DNA of 64,000 nt from DASTCZ01 sp035308165 (GTDB lineage Bacteria > Acidobacteriota > Terriglobia > Acidiferrales > UBA7541). The stretch spans positions 1 to 64,000 of the forward strand of contig DATGHC010000060.1 in assembly GCA_035308165.1 (NCBI GenBank), read 5' to 3'. The position numbers were made by a program, and so were the translations under genes. Below are positions 44,193 to 52,059 of the stretch, in pieces. Under the pieces are notes generated by a model. The model saw nothing but the letters and a program-made list of their open reading frames with translations, did no database searches and was not told the DNA's origin. How positions within the stretch are numbered: the first letter of the stretch is position 1; each line of letters begins with the position of its first letter.

Positions 44193-45857
44193 ATGCAGCT
44201 CCACATACTTGAACAACGCTCTCTCGAGCGCCAGGTAACGCTGGCGCGGCCGGTCCTGATTGTCCTCGCACTGATCAGTTTGTTGCTTCTGGCTCCAAAA
44301 TCCGCGCTAGCAGCCTGGTTTTTGGCTGCCTATCTGGTCCTAGGCCTGGGCATTGCCCTGGCGCAGGGTTTTCCATGGGGCAGAGCGTGGCGATTTCCCC
44401 TTATCGCGGACCTGATTGTCCTGGTGGCGTTCCTGGTGATCTCGCCTTCCGTGGTTCCGTTGTGGTTTCTCTTGCTGATTGCCGCATATGCGGTCGGCGT
44501 GAGCTGGGGAGGGGCCCGCGCCTACTGGATCGTCGCTGCCCTTGCGGTAGCCACCTTCGGGTGGGGGATGATCCGAAGCGATTGGGCGTGGACCGACGTC
44601 CTTCGAGGTATGGAAGTCGCCTGCGGAACGCTTATCTCCGGCCTGAGCATGGCATATCTGGGCAACCGGAACCGTCAACAGGAATCGGAAATGCATTTTC
44701 TTTCAGATCTCACGGCAATGCTGCGCGTGGAACAGGGCGTGGCGGAATCCTTGCGCGGCATGCTGGGGGAATTGGTCGAAACGTTCAACTGCGAGCGCGC
44801 CTTTCTGGTGCACCGAGACACGGAATTGGAGCGCATCTTCCTCTGGAGGATCTCCCGCGGCGCGAGCGGCCATCTGTCACCAGAAAGTCTTCCTCTAGTA
44901 GCAGCGGATGGCTTCCTGCTCGACATGCCGGATGCCAGCGTGGGATGGAATTCGATGGACGGCGCGAGTGAGGGCTTTGGGTGGAACCGGTTTAGCGGCG
45001 TCCCTCTAGCTGAAGTGCCCCTCATTCCCGGGCCAGCGCGCGAACTCCTCGAAATGAATTCTGTCCTCACCGTAACCATGGAAGTGGAGGGTCAGCCCTC
45101 CGCGCGCATGCTGCTCGCCAATTCGCGGCAGCGCTTTACTTCGCATGATCTTCACCGGCTGGAACGGATCGTGCGGCACGTCGGGCCGCCGCTCGAAAAT
45201 TTATTTTTGTTGCGGCACCTACGCGCGCGAGCCATCGAATCCGAACGCAGCCGCATCTCGCGCGACCTCCATGACGGAATTTTGCAAACGCTACTCAGCG
45301 TGGAAATCCAACTGGACGTGATTCGCCGCAAGCTCTTGCAATCCCCTGAGCAGGCGGTATCCGGGCTGGCCACGCTTCAGCAGACCGTTCGCAACGAAGG
45401 TTCAGAGCTTCGCCGCATGGTCACCGACCTTCGCCCCCTCCGCGTGCAGAGCGCCGATATGCTCGACCTGATGCGCGGCTTCGCCGAGCGCTTTCGGAAT
45501 GAGTCGGGAATACAGGTAGATCTCCTTATAAATGCGGCAGAATTACAGGCTCCTGACAGAGTCTGCCGGGAACTGTTCCAGATATACAGGGAAGCACTCA
45601 ACAATATAAAAAAGCATGCCCGAGCTACCCACGTCGTGGTAAAACTGACGCAGTCGGAAAGCTCGATTGTCCTGGTCGTGGATGACAACGGCGAAGGGTT
45701 TAGCTTCGCGGGGCGGTTTTCCGGCGATGAATTGGACCGTTTGAGGCTCGGCCCTATTTCCATAAAGGAACACACGCGCACAGTGGGTGGCCTGCTGACA
45801 GTTGAGTCGAGTCCTGGGCATGGGGCGCGGCTGACCGTAGAGGTAGCGCTCGGTTAA
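44193..45857 (+). CDS. NarL-type sensor histidine kinase with GAF-like domain
   Basis: A 554-aa membrane kinase. Four or five hydrophobic helices span residues 20-155 with almost no periplasmic loop, so the signal is probably membrane or intracellular. A GAF-like region follows (about 170-335). The HisKA_3 dimerisation helix has phospho-acceptor H360 in SRISRDLHDGILQTL; the HATPase N-box is REALNNIKKHARAT and VVDDNGEGF is the G1 box. It is 1 nt from the response regulator gene, so they form one two-component pair. Divergent to the MerR-TPR gene. Confidence 0.94.
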   Translation: MQLHILEQRSLERQVTLARPVLIVLALISLLLLAPKSALAAWFLAAYLVLGLGIALAQGFPWGRAWRFPLIADLIVLVAFLVISPSVVPLWFLLLIAAYAVGVSWGGARAYWIVAALAVATFGWGMIRSDWAWTDVLRGMEVACGTLISGLSMAYLGNRNRQQESEMHFLSDLTAMLRVEQGVAESLRGMLGELVETFNCERAFLVHRDTELERIFLWRISRGASGHLSPESLPLVAADGFLLDMPDASVGWNSMDGASEGFGWNRFSGVPLAEVPLIPGPARELLEMNSVLTVTMEVEGQPSARMLLANSRQRFTSHDLHRLERIVRHVGPPLENLFLLRHLRARAIESERSRISRDLHDGILQTLLSVEIQLDVIRRKLLQSPEQAVSGLATLQQTVRNEGSELRRMVTDLRPLRVQSADMLDLMRGFAERFRNESGIQVDLLINAAELQAPDRVCRELFQIYREALNNIKKHARATHVVVKLTQSESSIVLVVDDNGEGFSFAGRFSGDELDRLRLGPISIKEHTRTVGGLLTVESSPGHGARLTVEVALG

Positions 45858-45858
45858 T

Positions 45859-46524
45859 ATGGCTAAAAATAAGCAACCTATCCGCATCCTTATCGCCGAC
45901 GACCACGCTATTTTTCGCGATGGCCTGCGAAAATTATTGGATGCCGACGACGACGTAACCATTGTTGGCGAAGCCTCGAATGGGGCGGAATGCATCCGCT
46001 TGTTGACCAAGCTGAAGCCCGACATCCTGCTTCTGGATTTGCGCATGCCCGACAAGGATGGCCTTGCGGTGCTGGAAGAGGTCAACTTCGATTCACTTCC
46101 CACCCGTGTAATCTGCGTGACCGCCGCTGAAGACGATCGCGATGTGGTGCGCGCCATGCGTCTGGGGGCTCGCGGCGTGGTGTTGAAGCAATCTGCCACT
46201 GATCTTCTGGTGAAAAGCATTCATCGCGTCTATGCCGGTGAAATCTGGCTCGATAATCACATGACCGCCGAAGTGATGAAGGCCTTCGCCAAGTCCTCCG
46301 AATCCGGGCCGCGCCGCGAGAAGCCTTTGCTCAGCGAACGTGAAAAGGAAATCGTGCAATTGGTGGCGCAGGGTTTCCGCAACAAGGAAATCGGCGAGAA
46401 ACTCTTCATTAGCGAGCAGACCGTGAAGAACCACTTGCACAACATATTTGATAAGCTAGGGGTTTCCGACCGGCTTGAACTCGCCCTTTACGCCATTCAT
46501 CACCGCTTGATAGACAAGGCCTAG
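45859..46524 (+). CDS. NarL/FixJ family response regulator
   Basis: A 221-aa regulator. The receiver has D15/D16, phospho-acceptor D60 (LLLDLRMPDKDG), T/S switch and the conserved K (VVLKQS). The C-terminal LuxR-type helix-turn-helix (LSEREKEIVQLVAQGFRNKE, about 155-210) binds DNA. Its start lies 1 nt after the kinase stop, so it is the obvious partner. Targets are unknown; the neighbouring MerR-TPR and PilZ genes are candidates. Confidence 0.96.
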   Translation: MAKNKQPIRILIADDHAIFRDGLRKLLDADDDVTIVGEASNGAECIRLLTKLKPDILLLDLRMPDKDGLAVLEEVNFDSLPTRVICVTAAEDDRDVVRAMRLGARGVVLKQSATDLLVKSIHRVYAGEIWLDNHMTAEVMKAFAKSSESGPRREKPLLSEREKEIVQLVAQGFRNKEIGEKLFISEQTVKNHLHNIFDKLGVSDRLELALYAIHHRLIDKA

Positions 46525-46807
46525 CCGCACTTAGCCGTCAGATTCACTGCGCACGTCGCTACGGCAAATCCTCATCCAGAACTCCAGGAATCTCCCACAA
46601 AATCCGGTAATAACCGCATTCCACAGGCTTTCCGCAGGTGGAAATTCCCTCGATAAAAAAGCGAAAACTTTTTGATGGTACACGGGTACTGCCGAATATG
46701 ACCTTTAATTGGGACGCCCGAGCTATTGAGCCGCACTCACCTCTCCAATAATCTCCTTACTAGAACACGGGATACTTTTTATAGCGCACTCATTCAAGGA
46801 GACCTTT

Positions 46808-47143
46808 GTGACCTCAGAGGAACGCAGGTTAAACCAGAGATTCAAGATTCGCCTCCCCATGACAGTCCGCTGGACCTGCGGGTCGGCTGTGGGCGAAGCC
46901 AAGACGGAGTCCACGAACGTCAGCTCCCGCGGTGTTTATTTCGTTCTGCCCAAAGAAGTGAAGAGCGGTTCTCCCGTGGAAATCCTACTGACCTTGCCCC
47001 ACGAAATCACGCTGGCCGGTCCCGTGCGCGTGCGCTGCCTGGGCCGTGTGGCTCGAAATGACGGAACTGATGTTGGCCGGGTGGGCATTGTGGCCGAAAT
47101 TGAACGGTACGAATTCCTGCGTGGCGACGAGTTCGTCGCGTAG
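46808..47143 (+). CDS. stand-alone PilZ domain protein
   Basis: A 111-aa PilZ protein. The c-di-GMP motifs are complete: RLNQR (RxxxR) near residue 7 and NVSSRG (NxSxxG) near 37, with the VGRVGIVAEI strand at the end of the barrel. GTG start with AAGGAG at 46796-46801. It is the fourth PilZ gene in the window and shows no extra domain. A strong intrinsic terminator follows at 47184-47228. Confidence 0.9.
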   Translation: MTSEERRLNQRFKIRLPMTVRWTCGSAVGEAKTESTNVSSRGVYFVLPKEVKSGSPVEILLTLPHEITLAGPVRVRCLGRVARNDGTDVGRVGIVAEIERYEFLRGDEFVA

Positions 47144-47183
47144 CAAAGAGCTTGCCCGCATCCTGCGGAGGTGGGCAGGAAAC

Positions 47184-47228
47184 ATCGGGGCGCCTCGAAC
47201 CCTCAGCGAGGCGCCCCGATTATTTTTT
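47184..47228 (+). terminator. Rho-independent terminator
   Basis: A perfect 14-bp stem (ATCGGGGCGCCTCG at 47184-47197 with CGAGGCGCCCCGAT at 47207-47220), a 9-nt loop and the T-tract TATTTTTTC directly after it. It terminates the PilZ gene, 40 bp past its stop, before a convergent gene. Confidence 0.95.
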
Positions 47229-47269
47229 CAGCGGATTCCTTCCGTGAATTCACCGCGAACGTCAATCAA

Positions 47270-48658
47270 CTATTCGTAACGCAAGGCCTTCACTGGATCG
47301 AGCTTCGCCGCGCGCGACGCGGGGTAAAGCCCTGCTCCAAGACTCACCAGGATGCTGAATAGAATTGCAAATCCCACCAGCCAAAGGGGCACGAACCAGA
47401 CATCCTCCGAGGAGATGTTCTGGCTGGTCAGATATAAACTCACACCCCAGTTTATGATGCGGCCGATGGCCCATCCGAAAAACACGCCCAATGCCCCGCC
47501 GAAAAACCCCATGGCGCCGGCTTCCGTAAAAAAGAGACGGCGAACGTCGCGGTCCGCAGCGCCCAACGCTTTTAGCACGCCAATCTCGTGACGGCGCTCC
47601 AGGATTGCCATCACCAATGTGTTCACGATACCGAGTGAAGCTACGGCCAGCGCCAGACTCCCGAAAATCGCCAGGAAGAGGTCAATAAATTTAAATACTT
47701 TTTGCAGGCTCTTGGCCGCGTCAAAGAGTGAAAACGCGGTGAAGCCCAACTCCTTCACTTTATCTTCCACCGCTTGCACATTGTTTGGGCTGTTCAGCAT
47801 GATGGTCAGCGACGCATAAACCTGCTCGCCGGGACTGGCGACAACCTCTCGCACGTCAACGCCCTGAACCGTATGCATCTGCTCCACGAACTCCAGCGGC
47901 AACATGATGGGCGCGCCGCCAAACCCACCGGGCCCGGCCTGCGCACCTTCTACAATTCCAATGATGCGGACTTTGACTTCAGTTGGCACAATTGTGAACC
48001 CATAACCGAATTCGCCGTTGGCAACAAAGTCCTCCGGCCGTTGCCCAGGTTCCAACGGCACAGGTTTGCGCTGCGGATAACGGATGGTCACCATCTGGCC
48101 GATCAAGTCTTTAGGTTGGATCTTGCCTTCATCCGCGAGTTGTTGTGAAAGCTCTTTTTGCAAAATGGCCTCCGCGGCATTCGTTGCAGAGAAAAACGCT
48201 CCTGTAATGGAGTCAAATATTCCGGTCCCGCGCGCTTCAGGGGGCACGCTGGCCGCGGCCGTCACGTGGCCCTTGTCGTCATAACGCAGATCCGCCGTAA
48301 GTCTCAATTCCGGATAAACCGCCGTGACGTTTGGCAGCGCCGCGAATTGCTGCCGGACGGCAGTGGTCAAATATTTTATTTCGCCGGGTTGCGGCGCCAA
48401 CGGCACATCCCCACGCCCACCCCGTCCCCCGCGCCCGCCGTTATCATTGCGAGCGTTTCGCGGGGCCACATAGACTCGATTGAACAATCCGGAACTTTCC
48501 AGCTTGCCCATTAAGAGCTTTTGCAGCCCAATGCCCAGCGAAAGCATGGCCACCAACGACGCCACGCCCACGGCGATGCCCAGTGTCGTAAGCGTGTTGC
48601 GCAGCATGGCTTCGCGCAGATTTCGGGAAGCAAGCTCCATCAGATCGCGCGTTTTCAC
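47270..48658 (-). CDS. MacB/LolCE-type ABC permease
   Basis: A 462-aa FtsX-family permease. One N-terminal helix (NTLTTLGIAVGVASLVAML) precedes a periplasmic MacB domain (about 45-330), then three helices near the C-terminus (IFGSLALAVASLGIVNTLVMA, AGAMGFFGGALGVFFGW, LVGFAILFSILVSLGAG) ending RAAKLDPVKALRYE. A Gly/Arg-rich loop (GGRGGRGGRGD) near residue 76 is unusual. The start overlaps the ATPase stop by 4 nt, so the two form one exporter, probably of peptides, antibiotics or lipoproteins. Confidence 0.93.
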   Translation of the reverse strand: MKTRDLMELASRNLREAMLRNTLTTLGIAVGVASLVAMLSLGIGLQKLLMGKLESSGLFNRVYVAPRNARNDNGGRGGRGGRGDVPLAPQPGEIKYLTTAVRQQFAALPNVTAVYPELRLTADLRYDDKGHVTAAASVPPEARGTGIFDSITGAFFSATNAAEAILQKELSQQLADEGKIQPKDLIGQMVTIRYPQRKPVPLEPGQRPEDFVANGEFGYGFTIVPTEVKVRIIGIVEGAQAGPGGFGGAPIMLPLEFVEQMHTVQGVDVREVVASPGEQVYASLTIMLNSPNNVQAVEDKVKELGFTAFSLFDAAKSLQKVFKFIDLFLAIFGSLALAVASLGIVNTLVMAILERRHEIGVLKALGAADRDVRRLFFTEAGAMGFFGGALGVFFGWAIGRIINWGVSLYLTSQNISSEDVWFVPLWLVGFAILFSILVSLGAGLYPASRAAKLDPVKALRYE

Positions 48659-49359
48659 TGTGCGTCTCCGTTCAAGGAGAGCTTTCCATCCCGAAGATAG
48701 AAACGCCGGCCCGCGTACCGCTCCGCCAGCCGCGCCTCGTGCGTCACCATTACCACGCTCATTCCCAGCTCTCGATTAAATTGCTGGATGAAATTGAGGA
48801 TCTCTTCGCCCGTGCGGCTGTCGAGATTCCCGGTGGGTTCATCGGCAAGAAGAATGGTGGGACGGTTTACCAGCGCACGCGCCAGCGACGCTCGTTGCTG
48901 CTCGCCGCCGCTTAATTCTGACGGACGGTGCGTAAGCCGCGCAGACAGCCCCACTCGCTCCAGCGCCTCTCGCACTCGTGACGAACGAACATTCCGATCC
49001 ACTTCGGCCAGACGCAACGGCAGCTCCACATTTTCCTCCAGCGTCATGCGCGGCAGCAAATTGAATGATTGAAATACCATTCCAACGGTGAGGCTGCGAT
49101 ATTTCGCCAGTTCATCTCCGGACATTTCCGAAAGGTTGCGACCGTGCGCAAAGATCGCTCCAGACGAAGGACGGTCCAAACCAGCCAACAAATTCAGCAG
49201 TGTGGATTTGCCCGACCCGGAGCTGCCCAGAAGCGCGACAAACTCGCCCGCGGCAATTTCCAGCGACACTCCATCGACTGCCCGGATGGTTGCATCGCCC
49301 ATTTGGTAATGACGCGCGACTTCCGCGGTCCGCAGCGCCGCTTGCGGCGTTTCAGTCAT
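48655..49359 (-). CDS. MacB/LolD-type ABC ATPase
   Basis: A 234-aa ATPase. Walker A GSSGSGKST, Q-loop VFQSFNLLPRMT, signature LSGGEQQR and Walker B ILLADEPTGNLD are all canonical for the LolD/MacB group. It is followed by the FtsX-type permease with a 4-nt overlap. No membrane-fusion protein (MacA) is adjacent, so a tripartite pump is not shown here. Confidence 0.95.
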   Translation of the reverse strand: MTETPQAALRTAEVARHYQMGDATIRAVDGVSLEIAAGEFVALLGSSGSGKSTLLNLLAGLDRPSSGAIFAHGRNLSEMSGDELAKYRSLTVGMVFQSFNLLPRMTLEENVELPLRLAEVDRNVRSSRVREALERVGLSARLTHRPSELSGGEQQRASLARALVNRPTILLADEPTGNLDSRTGEEILNFIQQFNRELGMSVVMVTHEARLAERYAGRRFYLRDGKLSLNGDAQ

Positions 49360-49438
49360 TTGTCCACCTTTCTCATTTGATTATACGCATTGAGCGGTGT
49401 GAAGGTTGCGTCTGAGCCGCGATTGGGATTCCACCAAC

Positions 49439-50176
49439 TCAATGATTGACCATACGGCTGAGCACGATCCCGCCAATGGAGTCCTGAACCGCATGGGAAA
49501 TCATTCCGGGTTTCAGGCTTCGCCGCCACGTTGCCAGAATACCGAACAGGATTCCCTGCACGGCGATGGCAATCGCGTGTTTCGTTCCCTGGTAGGTGTG
49601 ACACGCACCAAAAAATGCGCCGGAGACCAATATCCCGACGGCCGGGACTTTCGTCCAGCTAATAAACTGTCTCTGCAAATATCCGCGAAAAATAGTTTCT
49701 TCGCAGATTCCAGCGGTGAGGGACAAGACCATCCACATTGCCAATTCAGCAGGTCCGCTGGGCGCCATGAATCGCACCACGTCCAAGGACGAAGTGTCTT
49801 GCAGTAGACGGCCCACCAGGGCCAAGGCCACCACAGAAACGGCGAAGAAGCCCAGTCCGATTCCAATATCAATCTGAACTTTTCGCACAGTTGTCCAGCG
49901 CGGGCCAACCAGGTCCTGCAGGGTGACGCCGCGACGGCGGATGCCATAGTAGATGAACGCAAACATCGCCCACTCGAAAGCCATTGTCCGCAAATACAGC
50001 AACATGTGGTTGGGCGCGGCAGCCGCTCGCAATGCATTTACGTGCGCCTGACTGAAATAAGCCCAGATACTTAGCATCGCCAACAACGCAATCGTGTGGA
50101 TCGTGCTGGCGATGGGCTGATTTGATTCTGGGGCGCCAGGTAGAGAATTTGCCGCAACTGCAGGAGCATTCGTCAT
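49439..50176 (-). CDS. CPBP family intramembrane glutamic protease
   Basis: A 245-aa polytopic membrane protein with the CPBP/CAAX (Abi) signature EETIFRGYLQRQ: catalytic E159/E160 and R164, with the later GACHTYQG histidine. About seven hydrophobic segments. Members cut prenylated or other membrane peptides and act in bacteriocin self-immunity or maturation. It lies 79 bp upstream of the ABC exporter pair on the same strand, so it may process or protect from the exported peptide. That link is inference. Confidence 0.92.
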   Translation of the reverse strand: MTNAPAVAANSLPGAPESNQPIASTIHTIALLAMLSIWAYFSQAHVNALRAAAAPNHMLLYLRTMAFEWAMFAFIYYGIRRRGVTLQDLVGPRWTTVRKVQIDIGIGLGFFAVSVVALALVGRLLQDTSSLDVVRFMAPSGPAELAMWMVLSLTAGICEETIFRGYLQRQFISWTKVPAVGILVSGAFFGACHTYQGTKHAIAIAVQGILFGILATWRRSLKPGMISHAVQDSIGGIVLSRMVNH

Positions 50177-50344
50177 TAAGTGCCCTCGATTTCGTATGGA
50201 ACGATGTGACGCTAACCGTCGCGATTAGCCCTGCATATGAATACGTATGGGAGGCTAGGGAATGTCGGACGTGCGAACGATGCTGTTTTGGCTCAATCAC
50301 ACTGCCGAATAGACCCCGCCGGGGCATGATTCTATACTGCAAGG

Positions 50345-51949
50345 GTGAGTTCGGACACCGGTCAGCTGACTGCGTTGCATCGCTATTGGGGATTTGATTC
50401 CTTCCGGCCGTTGCAGGAGCGCATTGTCAGCAGCATTCTCGCCGGTCACGACACCTGCGTGGTGATGCCCACGGGCGGCGGCAAATCTCTTTGTTACCAG
50501 TTGCCGGCGGCGCTACTTACAAGTCAAACTGGAATTGTGATTTCGCCTCTGATTGCACTGATGCAGGATCAAGTCGCACAACTCACACAGATGGGAATCG
50601 AATGCGCGCTCCTGAATAGTTCGCTTACCGAGAGACAGCAATCCGTTGTGATGCGCGAGGCGTGTGTGGGCAAATACCGCCTGCTCTATCTTTCACCCGA
50701 GCGATTGGCACGCCCTGATACCCTCGAGTGGCTCCATCGCATCCCCATTTCGTTTTTTGCCATTGACGAAGCGCATTGCATCTCGGAATGGGGGCACGAA
50801 TTCCGTCCGGAATACCGGCAACTTAGCTCGCTGCGACGACATTTCCCGGATCGGCCCATGGCCGCGTTTACCGCCAGCGCCACTCGGCGCGTCCGACACG
50901 ATATTATTGACCAGCTCAAACTCCGCGATCCCCACAAATACATCGCCAGCTTTCACCGTCCCAATCTCCGCTATCTCATCAAGAAATGTGAAGCCCGCAC
51001 CCAATCCGATTTGCTCGTTGGAGCCCTGCGGAATTATTCCGACAGCAACGTCATCGTATATGCGCCAACCATCAAACGCGTCGAAGAGACTGTGGCGCTC
51101 CTTGCGGGGCAGGGAATCCCTTCTATCGCCTATCACGGCAAAATGGATCCGGAAACCCGCAGAAGCAATCAGGAGCGATGGATGTCGGACGAAGTGCGCC
51201 TGCTGGTGGGCACCATCGCGTTCGGCCTGGGCATTAACAAAGCAGCGGTCCGCGCCGTGATTCACCTCTCACTGCCTAAATCGATTGAACAGTATTATCA
51301 AGAAGCCGGCCGCGCCGGCCGCGATGGACTCCCCGCGGATTGTCTACTCCTCTGGCAAAAACGTGACGCCGGACTCCTAGCGCATTTCATCGAGCAGGTC
51401 ATCGATCCCGCGGAAAGGGAGCGCGGCTGGCAGCGCTATCACGAAATCCGCAATTTCGTCGAATCGGAGGACTGCAGGCATCGCCAGATCTGTGTTCATT
51501 TTGGAGAGATTCCCAAGTGGCACACCTGCAAGGCCTGCGATATTTGCGACGTGGATTTCAACTGGGAGCCCACTCCTCTCCGAGCGGGGCAGCGGAAACG
51601 GTCGAGACCCTTGTCCACAGCTGCGGTCGCATCTACGCGCGGTCGCTCAAAATCCGCGAGGAAGGACAACCTTCTAGAGATAGATCCCGATCTCCGCGAA
51701 TATCTTCGTGAATGGCGCCGCGTAGCCTCAAAACAGCAAGGCGTGCCCGCATTCGTGGTCATGCACGACACTTCGCTGGATGAGTTGTGCATGGTCCGCC
51801 CCACTTCACTCTCTGGGATTCGCTCCATCTCCGGTTTTGGCGAACGCAAGACGGAACTCTATGGCGGAGGGATACTGGAGGCGCTCAAACTTTTTCGGCA
51901 GGGCGCTCGAGCAACTTCTAAACAAACTCCACTAGCTCGTGCCTTCTAG
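50345..51949 (+). CDS. recQ: RecQ-family DNA helicase, short form
   Basis: A 534-aa 3'-5' helicase. Motif I PTGGGKS at 42-48, DEAHCISEWGHEFRPEY (DEAH box and aromatic-rich loop), motif VI QEAGRAGRDG, and a zinc domain with CRHRQIC and CKACDIC. After this the usual RQC winged helix appears to be missing; a basic Ser/Arg linker leads directly to an HRDC-like domain (about 445-515). GTG start. The name RecQ is used loosely; the short architecture is closer to RecQ variants such as RecS-type proteins. Confidence 0.92.
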   Translation: MSSDTGQLTALHRYWGFDSFRPLQERIVSSILAGHDTCVVMPTGGGKSLCYQLPAALLTSQTGIVISPLIALMQDQVAQLTQMGIECALLNSSLTERQQSVVMREACVGKYRLLYLSPERLARPDTLEWLHRIPISFFAIDEAHCISEWGHEFRPEYRQLSSLRRHFPDRPMAAFTASATRRVRHDIIDQLKLRDPHKYIASFHRPNLRYLIKKCEARTQSDLLVGALRNYSDSNVIVYAPTIKRVEETVALLAGQGIPSIAYHGKMDPETRRSNQERWMSDEVRLLVGTIAFGLGINKAAVRAVIHLSLPKSIEQYYQEAGRAGRDGLPADCLLLWQKRDAGLLAHFIEQVIDPAERERGWQRYHEIRNFVESEDCRHRQICVHFGEIPKWHTCKACDICDVDFNWEPTPLRAGQRKRSRPLSTAAVASTRGRSKSARKDNLLEIDPDLREYLREWRRVASKQQGVPAFVVMHDTSLDELCMVRPTSLSGIRSISGFGERKTELYGGGILEALKLFRQGARATSKQTPLARAF

Positions 51950-51998
51950 AAAGGCGCTTGACCCGCTCAGTTGCCAGAAATCTTCAACCGCAACGCAG

Positions 51999-52059
51999 AA
52001 CGGGCGGAGAGCATCCGCCCGTTTGCTCCAGCTTTTGACTTGAAGGGAGCGCTCCCTTC
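51999..52059. terminator. bidirectional hairpin region between recQ and the giant gene
   Basis: Two inverted repeats lie in the convergent gap. AACGGGCGGA (51999-52008) pairs with TCCGCCCGTT (52014-52023) across a 5-nt loop, and GAAGGGAGC/GCTCCCTTC at 52042-52059 is a perfect 18-nt palindrome touching the giant gene's stop codon. Only short T runs follow, so these may be weak or Rho-assisted terminators serving both strands. Confidence 0.5.

Noticed and set aside
46616..46644. Hairpin TTCCAC/GTGGAA with later T run as a terminator of the two-component operon
   Set aside because: The stem is only six pairs with a long loop, and the T run is about 30 bp away.
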